The notes: generated by a model from the letters alone, not told the origin. DNA of 64,000 nucleotides from CAKZNE01 sp002695025 (GCA_913043285.1 CAJWML010000001.1:186001-250000), one strand, 5' to 3'; positions 9,873-19,098 are shown, counted from the first letter of the stretch. Made by a program: numbers and translations.

Positions 9873-12410
9873 TTAGTCTTCCTCCTTCACAAAAAGTAAA
9901 GAGCCTCCATTGATGGTTTGAAGGATTTGCGGACCTGCCTTTTTACCATCCGAACGGAATACTCCCTGCCAGTGCCGCCCGCAGTTCTTCACCGTTATGG
10001 CTCCACCGTTTACAATGAGCTTTGCACCAGGTTCTATTTCTATGCGTCCTTTCTCGCCCATATAAAGAGTATCCGAAATATTGAGTACTGCACCTTTTTT
10101 CAACACAATGCGTCCGTTGAAAAACCTTTCGGTATCCCAAAGCTGGTTTCCCGTGATCTCTTTCAATGGCTTGAATTCCAAAAGAGGTACCTTCCATATC
10201 CCCCGGCCCCAGGTTGAAGCGTACATTACATCATTACACGGATCCACTTCCAGTTTGGTGACTATGGCGCTAGGGAAACCCCTGTTAAAACACATCCACC
10301 TGTGGGCACCAGTCGCCCAATAATAAACCCCGGCATCCGTACCCGCCCATACAAGATCATCCGAGCCATCCATATAATACAGATAATTCACAGGTACGGG
10401 TGGCAAGCCCGCAGACATATCACTCCAGGTCTCACCTCCATCTTCGGTATATAAAACACGATCCTTAACCGGGTTTCCCTTATTTACAAAACCATAATTC
10501 TTTACACTCACAAAAGCCCGTTGGCTATTGTCAGGATCAAAAACCAGGTCACTGATAGCCGCCCAATGATACATGGGCCCGGACGAACCGGTAAACTTTT
10601 TAGTAAGGTTCTCCCAGCTTTTGCCTCCGTCCATACTCTTATAGAATTTATAGTCATTTTCCGTATTACCCCAGGTAACACCATCAAATGCCAGGTAAAG
10701 CACGCCCTTATCGGAAGGAGCTATTTTGGCCACCGTTATTTCCGAATTGGTCTTGTCAACTACTTCTTTCTTAAACAGGTGTTCCCATGTATTGGTCCGT
10801 CCATCAAACCGGAACAAATTATACAAGCCGTATAACAAACGATTATGTTCATGCGGATCCACTTCAAACCGCTGACCCTGCACCCATCGCGCTTCAGGCT
10901 GGCCAGGCACCGCACGAAAGGTTTTTCCATGGTCATCGGACATGCTTAAGCGTCCATTATTCATGGTATACACCCTTTCCTTGTCCGAAAAATGATCCGT
11001 CTCTGTCCAGTCTCCGTCACCTCCAATCACAAAAGGCTTCCATATTGAATCCGCATATACAAAGGTGCCGTTGTGAAGGGCTCCGGCCACCAGTTTTTCT
11101 TCGGGCGAAGCCCGGAAAGTCTCTACTGCGTAAAACTCGGTTATCACTAATCCTTTCCCGTTCAGGTTGGTCCACGTTCTTCCTCCATCATCGGTGCGGG
11201 CCACACCTCCGTCATTGGTAATGATCAGCCGGTCTCCTTCCGGTCCAGGCCCCAGGTTTAGAATACACCGGATATCACCGTGGGTGCTACTTCCCGGATT
11301 TCCATATGGTATGTATTGCGTCACAGATTTCCAGCTTTTACCTCCGTCTACGCTTCGTAAAAGAGTATTGGTTCCGGCATACATGACTTTTGTATCCGTA
11401 TCGGATAATTCAAACTCATGCCGGTAATACCCCCAATTGCCACCTACCAGGCCGGATCGGGGAACACTATCCACCATCTCCCAATTGCTACCGTCCCTTG
11501 TTTTATGGAGGATATGGGCATTCCCTAAAGCCTGCACCGCATAGAGATGGGCCGGGTCAGCCGGGCTTACATCCATTACGATGTGTACGGCAAAATCCTG
11601 TTTATGCTGAGTATTTGGTGGGCTCACTTCCTTCCAGCTACCCGGTTTCCCGGATGCACTCGAGACAAATACCTGTGCGGCATGTGAAGTGGCAGAAAGT
11701 CCGCCTTTACTCTCCTCCCCACCGTAGCCAAACAGTTTGGTAGAAGCAAAAACCCGCTTCGTATCCCGGAGCGAAAACTCCACATCCACAAACCAGGAAG
11801 GTAATTGAGTAGGATTTTCAAAAGCCAGTTCCCAACTTTTTCCTCCGTCCGTACTTACCCATATTTTCCTGTTACCGGCTGCCACCAGGTGATCCGGCTC
11901 CTCTGGGTTACGCCTTACCAACTCCACAAACTCAAAATCGTCCTGTGCGCCCTTCATAAGTGCCCTTTTCCAACTCACTCCACCATCATCGGAAAAGAGT
12001 ATTCCATAGCCCTTTCCCATCCCCTGCCAGTGTGGATTGCCATAGGAGCGTGTCCTTGTTCCCGCCACAAACTCAGAAACATTTTCAGGGTTAATGGATA
12101 GTTCTGTTAAGCCCAGGCCCGGAACCTCCAAGGAGTCAGTGATACAATACCAGCGGTCTCCATGATTCAGGGTTTTCCAGAGGCCTGAGAATTCCGTGTT
12201 CACAAATAAAACATTGGTATCACCCGGAAGTACCGTAACGCGGCCCAACAGACCGGCAGCCTGAAGCATGCCCTCCGGGCTAGGACCGATCTGTTGCCAG
12301 TGATAGCCCTCCGGGCCATCATGGCATTGAAAATCAGCCGGGCCTACCTGCGCCCGCAGAACGATCCCGGAAAAGAGCAAGGTCAGAATGAGAATTCGAG
12401 ATATTGGCAT
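9873..12410 (-). CDS. Secreted BNR/Asp-box repeat (sortilin-like) protein
   Basis: An 845-residue exported protein with several Asp-box motifs (S/T-x-DGG-x-[ST]-W), for example DDGGVSWK, TDGGKSWE, VDGGKSWK, TDDGGRTW, MDGGKSWE and EDGGETW. Such motifs mark beta-propellers of the sortilin/Vps10 and WXX20 glycosidase-like groups; substrate unknown. I chose the ATG at 12408-12410 because it gives a signal peptide (MPISRILILTLLFSGIVLRAQ); the longer open frame upstream would run across the divergent MarC gene. The C-terminal 80 residues are beta-rich (GAVLNISDTLYMG, GRIEIEPGAKLIVNGG) and not a typical T9SS sorting domain. Confidence 0.85.
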   Translation of the reverse strand: MPISRILILTLLFSGIVLRAQVGPADFQCHDGPEGYHWQQIGPSPEGMLQAAGLLGRVTVLPGDTNVLFVNTEFSGLWKTLNHGDRWYCITDSLEVPGLGLTELSINPENVSEFVAGTRTRSYGNPHWQGMGKGYGILFSDDGGVSWKRALMKGAQDDFEFVELVRRNPEEPDHLVAAGNRKIWVSTDGGKSWELAFENPTQLPSWFVDVEFSLRDTKRVFASTKLFGYGGEESKGGLSATSHAAQVFVSSASGKPGSWKEVSPPNTQHKQDFAVHIVMDVSPADPAHLYAVQALGNAHILHKTRDGSNWEMVDSVPRSGLVGGNWGYYRHEFELSDTDTKVMYAGTNTLLRSVDGGKSWKSVTQYIPYGNPGSSTHGDIRCILNLGPGPEGDRLIITNDGGVARTDDGGRTWTNLNGKGLVITEFYAVETFRASPEEKLVAGALHNGTFVYADSIWKPFVIGGDGDWTETDHFSDKERVYTMNNGRLSMSDDHGKTFRAVPGQPEARWVQGQRFEVDPHEHNRLLYGLYNLFRFDGRTNTWEHLFKKEVVDKTNSEITVAKIAPSDKGVLYLAFDGVTWGNTENDYKFYKSMDGGKSWENLTKKFTGSSGPMYHWAAISDLVFDPDNSQRAFVSVKNYGFVNKGNPVKDRVLYTEDGGETWSDMSAGLPPVPVNYLYYMDGSDDLVWAGTDAGVYYWATGAHRWMCFNRGFPSAIVTKLEVDPCNDVMYASTWGRGIWKVPLLEFKPLKEITGNQLWDTERFFNGRIVLKKGAVLNISDTLYMGEKGRIEIEPGAKLIVNGGAITVKNCGRHWQGVFRSDGKKAGPQILQTINGGSLLFVKEED

Positions 12411-12431
12411 GGGGTTCCCGATCAAAGCGAT

Positions 12432-12439
12432 TAATTTTG
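12432..12439 (+). promoter_or_regulatory. -7 promoter box TAATTTTG
   Basis: Exact TAnnTTTG match 20 bases upstream of the MarC-family start at 12460, inside the 49-base gap to the divergent BNR gene. It supports the downstream ATG as the true start. Confidence 0.6.
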
Positions 12440-12459
12440 CACGCCCAAAAATTGACGAT

Positions 12460-13032
12460 ATGGCCTTCAATTTAAAAGAGATTTTCTCCGCAGCCATGGT
12501 TTTGTTTGCGGTTATCGACATCATTGGCAGTATACCGCTTATTATATCCCTGAAACAAAAGGTGGGCCACATAGAGAGTAAGAAGGCCACCATTGTGGCC
12601 GCTGGTATTATGATTGTTTTCCTGTTTGTAGGCGAAACCCTGCTCAATTATCTTGGAGTAGACGTGAATTCCTTTGCGGTAGCCGGTTCTTTTGTATTGT
12701 TTTTCCTGGCCCTGGAAATGATCATGGGCATCCATCTCATTAAGGATGAAGAACCTAAAGCGGCCTCCATCGTACCCATCGCTTTCCCGTTGATTGCAGG
12801 TGCCGGAACACTCACTACCCTGATCTCTATCCGGGCCGAGTACAAAGCAGAGAATATTGTAGTTGCCATACTGCTGAATAGCATTCTGGTATTTGCGGTG
12901 CTCAAAAGCGCACCCTTTCTGGAGCGAAAACTGGGCCCTTCCGGCATCAGCATATTAAGAAAAGTATTTGGGGTTATCCTGCTGGCCATTGCCGTGAAGC
13001 TTTTTTCGCAGAACGCGAAGATGCTTTTTTAA
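12460..13032 (+). CDS. MarC family integral membrane protein
   Basis: A 190-residue inner-membrane protein of the MarC (UPF0056) family with about six hydrophobic segments. Family features include the N-terminal VLFAVIDIIGSIPLI segment, the loop before ALEMIMG, and the FPLIAGAGTLTTLI stretch. The transported substrate, if any, is not known for the family, and the historic link of MarC to antibiotic resistance has not held up. The start at 12460 (MAFNLKEI) matches the family's usual N-terminus; the open frame extends upstream to 12388 without a plausible start context. glyS follows after 57 bases with its own promoter box. Confidence 0.88.
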   Translation: MAFNLKEIFSAAMVLFAVIDIIGSIPLIISLKQKVGHIESKKATIVAAGIMIVFLFVGETLLNYLGVDVNSFAVAGSFVLFFLALEMIMGIHLIKDEEPKAASIVPIAFPLIAGAGTLTTLISIRAEYKAENIVVAILLNSILVFAVLKSAPFLERKLGPSGISILRKVFGVILLAIAVKLFSQNAKMLF

Positions 13033-13076
13033 ACGGACTGCATCAAATTCGGCTTTCAACTCCGCCATCAACTGTT

Positions 13077-13084
13077 TACTTTTG
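13077..13084 (+). promoter_or_regulatory. -7 promoter box TACTTTTG, probable leaderless start
   Basis: Exact TAnnTTTG match whose last base is only five bases from the glyS ATG at 13090. By the usual spacing, transcription would begin at or next to the start codon. Confidence 0.6.
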
Positions 13085-13089
13085 CCGCT

Positions 13090-14631
13090 ATGAACCAGAA
13101 CGATCTCTTTAAGAAAGTTATCAGCCATGCCAAGGAGTATGGTTTTATTTTCCCTTCCAGCGAAATTTACGATGGTATGGCCGCAGTGTACGATTACGGC
13201 CAGAACGGGGCGGAACTGAAAAAGAATATCCGCGACTATTGGTGGAAGGCCATGGTACAGATGCACGAAAATATTGTAGGCATTGATGCTGCCATTTTCA
13301 TGCACCCCACTACCTGGAAGGCATCCGGCCACGTAGATGCCTTCAACGATCCCCTGATCGATAATAAAGACTCTAAAAAACGCTACCGTGCTGATGTGCT
13401 GCTGGAAGAGTATGCCGAAAAGCTGCGTCAGAAAGCCGATAAGGAGATCGAAAAGGCGGCTAAGCGTTTTGGCGAAAGCTTTGACGAAAAGATGTACCGT
13501 GAAACTAACCCACGTGTAAAAGGCTACCTGGATGAGGCGGATGAAACCATGAAGCGCATGGCACTAAGCCTGGATAAAGGTGACCTGGCCGATGTTAAAG
13601 CTCTGATCGAAGAAAAAGGCATTGCAGACCCGGTTTCCGGTTCCAAGAACTGGACAGAAGTGCGCCAGTTCAACCTGATGTTCGGAACCCGTATGGGGTC
13701 TGTGGCCGAAGGCGCGAGTGATGTATACCTGCGGCCTGAAACTGCCCAGGGCATCTTTGTCAACTTCCTCAACGTTCAGAAAACCGGCCGCATGAAAATA
13801 CCTTTTGGTATTGCTCAAACCGGTAAAGCTTTCCGCAACGAAATCGTGGCCCGGCAGTTCATTTTCCGGATGCGCGAGTTTGAACAGATGGAGATGCAAT
13901 TCTTTGTACGCCCCGGAGAGGAAATGCAATGGTATGAGTACTGGAAGGAAATGCGTTTGAAGTGGCACAAGGCACTTGGTCTGGGAGATGAAAATTACCG
14001 TTTCCATGACCATGATAAGCTGGCCCATTATGCCAATGCTGCTGCAGATATTGAGTTTAATTTTCCGTTTGGCTTTAAGGAACTGGAAGGTATCCATAGC
14101 CGCACAGACTACGACCTGAAAAGGCACGAAGAATATTCCGGTAAAAAACTGCAGTATTTTGACCCTGAGCTCAATGAGAATTATGTACCCTATGTAGTGG
14201 AAACCTCCATTGGTTTGGATCGTATGTTCCTGGCGGTACTTTCTGCAGCCTATACCGAAGAAAAACTGGAGGACGGATCCGAAAGAGTGGTGCTGCGCAT
14301 ACCAGCCCCTATAGCCCCGGTTAAAGTAGCCGTTCTGCCCCTGCTGAAAAAAGACGGACTTCCTGAAATTGCCCGTGAGATCATGGATGAACTGCAGCTT
14401 GACTTCCTCTGCCAATATGATGAAAAAGACGCTATTGGTAAGCGTTACCGAAGGCATGACGCCATTGGCACCCCTCTATGTGTAACGGTGGATCATGACA
14501 CTAAAAATGATCAATCTGTTACCGTTCGCTTCCGCGATTCGATGGAGCAACAGCGTGTTCCCATCTCAGAATTGAGCGCTCTTTTGCGTAAACATGTGGA
14601 ATTGAAATCATTACTTAAAACACTGAAATAA
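13090..14631 (+). CDS. glyS: Glycine--tRNA ligase (alpha2 dimeric type)
   Basis: Charges tRNA-Gly with glycine in the cytoplasm. The 513-residue protein is the single-chain homodimeric type, close to eukaryotic and archaeal enzymes, not the alpha2beta2 form. Class II motif 2 is visible at about residues 245-265 (FRNEIVARQ ... EFEQMEMQFF), motif 3 near 370-380 (ETSIGLDRMFLAVL), and a C-terminal anticodon-binding domain begins near 405 (APVKVAVLPLLKKDGL). The start ATG fits the family N-terminus and sits directly behind a promoter box. Confidence 0.96.
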   Translation: MNQNDLFKKVISHAKEYGFIFPSSEIYDGMAAVYDYGQNGAELKKNIRDYWWKAMVQMHENIVGIDAAIFMHPTTWKASGHVDAFNDPLIDNKDSKKRYRADVLLEEYAEKLRQKADKEIEKAAKRFGESFDEKMYRETNPRVKGYLDEADETMKRMALSLDKGDLADVKALIEEKGIADPVSGSKNWTEVRQFNLMFGTRMGSVAEGASDVYLRPETAQGIFVNFLNVQKTGRMKIPFGIAQTGKAFRNEIVARQFIFRMREFEQMEMQFFVRPGEEMQWYEYWKEMRLKWHKALGLGDENYRFHDHDKLAHYANAAADIEFNFPFGFKELEGIHSRTDYDLKRHEEYSGKKLQYFDPELNENYVPYVVETSIGLDRMFLAVLSAAYTEEKLEDGSERVVLRIPAPIAPVKVAVLPLLKKDGLPEIAREIMDELQLDFLCQYDEKDAIGKRYRRHDAIGTPLCVTVDHDTKNDQSVTVRFRDSMEQQRVPISELSALLRKHVELKSLLKTLK

Positions 14632-14707
14632 AGAAAGATCGTTGTTAACATTTATAAAATCGCTACATTCGCAGCGAAATTTTTAATTAACAACCAGATT
14701 TCAAATT

Positions 14708-14965
14708 ATGAAAAAGATCAATCTTTTTGCATTAGCTCTTCTTTTTGTTGGCGCTATTGCCTGCAATAACCCTGAGTCTGCTGACGATAACATCGAAGAT
14801 GGTATGGAAGAAGTAGAAGAAGGCATGGAAGAAGCTGGTGAGGACATCGAGGAAGGTGCTGAAGACATGGGTGAATCCATCGAGGAAAGCACTGAAGACA
14901 TGGATGACAACCTGAATGCTGACGCTACTGAAGGCGAAGCTGCATCAGAAGAGGCTGCTCACTAA
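14708..14965 (+). CDS. Small acidic lipoprotein with seven-residue repeats
   Basis: An 85-residue protein with a lipoprotein signal: MKKINLFALALLFVGAIAC, lipid-modified Cys at 19. The mature part is almost entirely Glu, Asp, Gly, Ala, Ser and Met in loose seven-residue units (MEEVEEG, MEEAGED, IEEGAED, MGESIEE), which predicts an amphipathic helix or a disordered acidic chain on the periplasmic side. No function is known to me. It is monocistronic: a near-consensus box TACATTCG lies at about 14663-14670 and a strong terminator follows at 14992-15017. Confidence 0.8.
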   Translation: MKKINLFALALLFVGAIACNNPESADDNIEDGMEEVEEGMEEAGEDIEEGAEDMGESIEESTEDMDDNLNADATEGEAASEEAAH

Positions 14966-14991
14966 TCCATCATCGTCCAAACGAAAAACAG

Positions 14992-15017
14992 GCCCTGCAT
15001 TTTTGCAGGGCTTTTTG
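14992..15017 (+). terminator. Intrinsic terminator after the acidic lipoprotein gene
   Basis: GCCCTGCA (14992-14999), four-base loop, TGCAGGGC (15004-15011), followed by TTTTTG. Confidence 0.9.
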
Positions 15018-15019
15018 TT

Positions 15020-16609
15020 TTAGGGCTGCCAGGCGTAGTCTTTATTCAGTTGCTCTAAGGCCTCGTGTATCATAGGGTCTTCCGCAAAATACACTTCTAT
15101 ATAACTGGAATTACCAAAGATGTTGGACGCGATAGTGGCTTTGATCCGGGTGATAAGCACCTGTCGGGAAGCGTCCCCTAAACGTTCCTTCACATCGATG
15201 CGATCGCCAAAGAAAAAATCCATAACGGTATCGTTCACTACAAAGCTTTCCTTAAACTGTTGCAGGGACATTCCTGAAAACCGCTTGCGGTGCTGATCCA
15301 CGTACATAAATGCCTTATCATCCAGGTTGGTCATCAGAGAAACATGATAGATCAATGCCGCTGACCGGGAGGTATCAAAAGGCACTTCCACATCCGGGGT
15401 TATACCCCCTCCTCCATAAACCGTACGACCCGCTGGGGTCCGGTATGCACTATGCGCCACAGAACTGGAGTCCTGCGTGGGCAGATCACCACTATACCCA
15501 TTACGCTTCAGGAAACCCTCGTCATAATCTCCGTATGGTTTCTGAATACTTCGTCCTGTAGGTGTGTAGTAGCGCTGGGTAGTAAGTCGCATACGGCTGC
15601 CATCACTCAGGCGGATCTCTTCTTGTACCAAACCCTTTCCAAAGGACCTGCGTCCCACCAACACTCCCCGGTCATTATCCTGTACCGCCCCAGCTACTAT
15701 CTCACTGGCGGAAGCTGATCCTTCGTTGATCAGCACCACGAGCTTGCCTTTTTCAAAAAGACCTTTATCCGTGGCGTAGATCTCATTTTTCTGACCTTCC
15801 CGGTCACGGGTAAACACAATCATATCTCCTTCGGCAAGGAACTGGTCCGCCACATCCCGGGCCGCCCCGAGTAAGCCTCCCGGGTTATCCCGCAGATCCA
15901 GGATCATCTGATCTGCACCTTTCTTTTGGATCTGCTTTATGGCAGCCTTCAGTTCCTTTACACTGGTTTCGGAAAAGCGGGTAAGGCGGATGTAGCCGGT
16001 CCTTTCATTAGCCATAAAAGCCGCCTGCACACTCCTGAGCGGCACCTCGCCTCTTTTAACGGTCTTGCTGAGGCTTTTTTGTGAGGCAGGAATGTAAAGA
16101 TCCAGCTTAACCTTACTGCCCGACTTTCCCTTAAGCGTACTGATCACCCGGTTGTTATCCACACCTTCCCCAAACAAGGCCTCTCCGTTCGCATATAAAA
16201 TACGGCTTCCAGCCTTGATCCCGGCTTTATCGGAAGGACCATCATCAATCACGTTTACTACGGTAAGAGTATCCCTGAATATCCGGAATTCAATGCCTAT
16301 GCCTTCAAAACTTCCACGGATACTTTCTTCATTGGCCGCCACTTCATCAATGGGTATATAGGTGGAATGGGGATCCAACCTGCGCAAAAGGTCAGTAATG
16401 GTAATATCCAGCAAGCTGTCGGTATTCACATTATCCACATACTCAAAGTCGATGTAATCGATGATCTGCCGGATCTTCTGTTGCCGCTGGTCCTCCTGGG
16501 ATGGCGTCAGGCTGAATTTACGGGAAGGATAATTAAGGAACATCCCTATAAGCAGGCCAAAAACCACAGCCAGGCCAAGTAAAATGGGTATTAAAAGTTT
16601 ATTCTTCAC
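15020..16609 (-). CDS. S41 family C-terminal processing peptidase
   Basis: A 529-residue periplasmic serine protease of the Ctp/Tsp type. Residues 6-28 are a membrane anchor or uncleaved signal. A PDZ domain follows at about 90-170 (GIGIEFRIF, GPSDKAGIKAGSRIL). The Ser/Lys dyad region is visible: GSASASEIVAGA near residue 300 and SFGKGLVQEE near 323. Ctp proteases trim C-termini of envelope proteins; the target here is unknown. The gene overlaps the end of the upstream dCMP deaminase by 11 bases, so the two are co-transcribed. Confidence 0.92.
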   Translation of the reverse strand: MKNKLLIPILLGLAVVFGLLIGMFLNYPSRKFSLTPSQEDQRQQKIRQIIDYIDFEYVDNVNTDSLLDITITDLLRRLDPHSTYIPIDEVAANEESIRGSFEGIGIEFRIFRDTLTVVNVIDDGPSDKAGIKAGSRILYANGEALFGEGVDNNRVISTLKGKSGSKVKLDLYIPASQKSLSKTVKRGEVPLRSVQAAFMANERTGYIRLTRFSETSVKELKAAIKQIQKKGADQMILDLRDNPGGLLGAARDVADQFLAEGDMIVFTRDREGQKNEIYATDKGLFEKGKLVVLINEGSASASEIVAGAVQDNDRGVLVGRRSFGKGLVQEEIRLSDGSRMRLTTQRYYTPTGRSIQKPYGDYDEGFLKRNGYSGDLPTQDSSSVAHSAYRTPAGRTVYGGGGITPDVEVPFDTSRSAALIYHVSLMTNLDDKAFMYVDQHRKRFSGMSLQQFKESFVVNDTVMDFFFGDRIDVKERLGDASRQVLITRIKATIASNIFGNSSYIEVYFAEDPMIHEALEQLNKDYAWQP

Positions 16610-17033
16610 TATCTAAATCAGTAATCTGCACAATTTCAACGCCCGCTTTTTCCAGGAACCGCAGGCCGCTGTCGTCCTTATAACCCTGAATATATACTAA
16701 ACGTTTTATACCTGCCTGGTGGATCAGTTTGCTGCAATCCTTGCAAGGCGACATAGTCAGGTACAAGGTAGCACCTTTGCAACTATGCGTGCTTCCTGCT
16801 ACTTTTAAAATAGCATTGGCCTCGGCATGGAGAACGTACCACTTGGTATAGCCTTCGTCATCTTCGCATACATTTTCAAAGCCACTGGGGGTGCCATTGT
16901 AGCCATCTGAAATAATCATGCGATCCTTTACAATGAGGGAGCCCACCTGCCTGCGTTGGCAGTAGGATAACCGGGCCCATTCCCGCGCCATCCTAAGATA
17001 GGCCACATCGTACTTTCGTTGTTTTGCGTTCAT
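16599..17033 (-). CDS. dCMP deaminase family protein
   Basis: A 144-residue cytidine/deoxycytidylate deaminase, probably converting dCMP to dUMP for thymidylate synthesis. The zinc site is complete: His69 and Glu71 in HAEAN, Cys97 and Cys100 in SPCKDC. An N-terminal RRQVGSLIVKD segment and the GYNGTPSGF loop are typical of dCMP deaminases, and less so of ComEB-like or tRNA enzymes. It is first in a two-gene operon with the S41 protease. Confidence 0.9.
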   Translation of the reverse strand: MNAKQRKYDVAYLRMAREWARLSYCQRRQVGSLIVKDRMIISDGYNGTPSGFENVCEDDEGYTKWYVLHAEANAILKVAGSTHSCKGATLYLTMSPCKDCSKLIHQAGIKRLVYIQGYKDDSGLRFLEKAGVEIVQITDLDSEE

Positions 17034-17132
17034 AGGAATGGCAAAGATGCTGAGTATTTTGCAAACATGAGTACCTCTTCAAAGATGATGCCTTAGCCTG
17101 GAATAAATCAACTGGAAGGGTAGCAAAAAGAA

Positions 17133-17160
17133 AAAACCTCAGCCGTTAAAGCTGAGGTTC
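17133..17160 (-). terminator. Terminator downstream of tRNA-Leu
   Basis: AACCTCAGC (17135-17143) and GCTGAGGTT (17151-17159) form a nine-pair stem; on the minus strand it is followed by a T-rich run (TTTTCTTTTTG). Confidence 0.85.
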
Positions 17161-17166
17161 CTTTTG

Positions 17167-17248
17167 TACCCAGGGCCGGGCTCGAACCGGCACATCCGAA
17201 GATATTGGTGTTTGAGACCAACGCGTCTACCAATTCCGCCACCTGGGC
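17167..17248 (-). tRNA. tRNA-Leu (anticodon CAA)
   Basis: The minus strand reads as a long-variable-arm tRNA. The acceptor stem GCCCAGG pairs with CCTGGGT, discriminator A. The D-arm contains GGTAGACGC. The anticodon stem TTGGT/ACCAA encloses the loop CTCAAAC, anticodon CAA, reading UUG. The variable arm TATCTTCGGATGT and T-arm GGTTCGAGCC are present. CCA is not encoded. Confidence 0.95.
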
Positions 17249-17397
17249 TACTTTGGTTATTTGTTTTAAAAGTGGAAGCTTACAATTAAGGTAAACTTTG
17301 TTGTCCAAATTCGAAACGGTCGGCAAAATTAGGTAATACCCGGCTATTAATCCAAAACTTAAGCCTCTATTTTTAATATAGAAAGGTGAATTTTTTC

Positions 17398-17426
17398 TTT
17401 GTTTCGCGAATAATTAATTACATTTG
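17398..17426 (+). promoter_or_regulatory. Promoter of the prs operon
   Basis: TTTG at 17398-17401 and TACATTTG at 17419-17426, 17 bases apart, fit the Bacteroidota -33/-7 pattern. They give a leader of about 45 bases before prs. Confidence 0.65.
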
Positions 17427-17477
17427 CAGCCCTTTTTTGAGGGCATTTAAAACAATCAATACCAAAGGATTAAGCAA

Positions 17478-18410
17478 GTGGTGCCAAGTGCCAAAATATT
17501 CGCATGCCGATCTTCAGTTGACCTGGCCGCTAAAATCGCCAAGGCTTACGGCCAACCCGTAGGCAAGGTAGAGATTACCGAGTTTAGTGATGGTGAATTC
17601 CAGCCTTCCTTTGAAGAGACGGTTCGCGGGGGACGTGTGTTCCTTATTGGTTCTACCATGCCGCCCACAGAAAACCTTATGGAGATGTTGATGATGTGTG
17701 ATGCGGCCAAGCGCGCATCTGCCAAGCACATCACTGCTATAATGCCCTACTTTGGATGGGCCCGCCAGGACCGCAAGGATAAGCCACGGGTTCCCATAGG
17801 AGCCAAAATGGTGGCCAACCTTTTAACCGCTGCCGGGGCTACCCGTATCATGACCATGGACCTGCACGCAGACCAAATTCAGGGATTTTTTGAAGTGCCC
17901 GTAGATCATGTATTTGCATCTGCCCTTTTTATTCCGCACATCAAAAAACTGAAGATCCAGGACCTGACGATTGCGTCACCGGATATGGGTGGTTCCAAAC
18001 GTGCTAACAATTATGCCAAATGGCTGGAAAGCGAGGTGGTGATTTGTTATAAGCAACGTAAAAAAGCCAATATTATCGACAAGATGACCGTGATCGGTAA
18101 TGTGAAAGGCCGCAACGTGATCCTGATTGACGATATGATTGATACGGCCGGAACCCTTACCAAAGCGGCTGACATGCTCAAGGATAAAGGCGCCATAAGT
18201 GTACGGGCCTACTGTACCCACGGTGTTTTGTCAGGAAAGGCCCTGGAACGTATTGAAAATTCACAATTGACCGAGCTGGTAATAACGGATACTATACCGC
18301 ATGCCAGCCTGCCCGATAAAATAAAAGTAATATCAGTAGCCGAGCTGTTTGCTGACGTGATGAAAAAGGTTCATCACCACCAGTCCATCAGTTCGCATTT
18401 TTTAGAGTAA
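17478..18410 (+). CDS. prs: Ribose-phosphate pyrophosphokinase
   Basis: Makes PRPP from ribose 5-phosphate and ATP for nucleotide, histidine and NAD synthesis. The 310-residue protein has the usual length. Visible family motifs are the N-terminal FSDGE loop, the DRKDKPR flexible-loop region, the divalent-cation motif DLHADQIQGFF, and the PRPP-binding VILIDDMIDTAGT. The start is a GTG: either 17478 or the adjacent GTG at 17481, and the latter gives the more usual MPSAKIF beginning. It leads a prs-L25-pth operon, a common Bacteroidota order. Confidence 0.96.
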   Translation: MVPSAKIFACRSSVDLAAKIAKAYGQPVGKVEITEFSDGEFQPSFEETVRGGRVFLIGSTMPPTENLMEMLMMCDAAKRASAKHITAIMPYFGWARQDRKDKPRVPIGAKMVANLLTAAGATRIMTMDLHADQIQGFFEVPVDHVFASALFIPHIKKLKIQDLTIASPDMGGSKRANNYAKWLESEVVICYKQRKKANIIDKMTVIGNVKGRNVILIDDMIDTAGTLTKAADMLKDKGAISVRAYCTHGVLSGKALERIENSQLTELVITDTIPHASLPDKIKVISVAELFADVMKKVHHHQSISSHFLE

Positions 18411-18430
18411 TAAATAAACCCACATTTACA

Positions 18431-19087
18431 ATGAAAGTCGTAACCATAGAAGGGACTAAGCGTGAGGAACTGGGATCCAAATCAGCGAAACAGCTTCGCA
18501 GAGAGGGTAATGTACCCTGTGTGATATATGGTGGTAAGGAAAACATCCACTTCTTTACTCCTGAAACATCCTTTAAGGACCTGTTGTACACTGCAGAGGC
18601 ACATACTGTAGAGATCAAGCTGAACGATGGCAGTACTAAGGCTGTTATCCGTGACGTACAATATCACCCCGTAACTGATGAAGTGGAACACGTGGACTTT
18701 TACCAGTTCCAGCCAGGTGTACCGGTAACTATTGAGGTACCCATCAACCTTATTGGTAATGCCCGTGGTGTTCGTAACGGTGGTCGTCTTAAAGTAAACC
18801 TGCGTAAGCTTCGTGTAAAGGCTACTGAAGAAAACCTTCCCGGAAAGCTGGATATCAATATTGAAAAACTCCGTATTGGTCAGGCTATTCGTGTGAATGA
18901 GGTAAACGCAGAAGGTTTTGAGATTGACCACGAACCTCACCGTGTGATCCTTACCATCCAAACTGCCCGTAATGCTGTTGAAGACCTCGAAGACGATGAG
19001 GACGAAGAAGGAGCTGAAGGCGAAGAGGGAGCTACTGAAGGAGCTGCCGCTGAAGGTGGAGAGGAAACCACAACTGCTGAAGCTTAA
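18431..19087 (+). CDS. rplY: 50S ribosomal protein L25/general stress protein Ctc
   Basis: Binds 5S rRNA. The 218-residue form contains the N-terminal L25 domain (about 1-95; GTKREELGSKSAKQLR, VIYGGKENIHF), the C-terminal TL5/Ctc domain (about 96-180; VPVTIEVPINLIG, NLPGKLDINIEKL), and an acidic Glu/Asp/Ala/Gly-rich tail from about 185 that is typical of Bacteroidota homologues. It follows prs by 20 bases and precedes pth by 11, so all three share the promoter at 17398-17426. Confidence 0.95.
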   Translation: MKVVTIEGTKREELGSKSAKQLRREGNVPCVIYGGKENIHFFTPETSFKDLLYTAEAHTVEIKLNDGSTKAVIRDVQYHPVTDEVEHVDFYQFQPGVPVTIEVPINLIGNARGVRNGGRLKVNLRKLRVKATEENLPGKLDINIEKLRIGQAIRVNEVNAEGFEIDHEPHRVILTIQTARNAVEDLEDDEDEEGAEGEEGATEGAAAEGGEETTTAEA

Positions 19088-19098
19088 ATTTAAACGCT

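Noticed and set aside
12388..12459. N-terminal extension of the MarC-family gene
   Set aside because: The family N-terminus begins at MAFNLKEI (12460), and a promoter box at 12432-12439 lies within the extension.
12411..12647. N-terminal extension of the BNR-repeat gene
   Set aside because: It is antisense to MarC coding sequence, and the signal peptide begins at 12410.
13564..14457. 297-codon open frame antisense to glyS
   Set aside because: It is a shadow of glyS codons with no family-like motifs and no start context.
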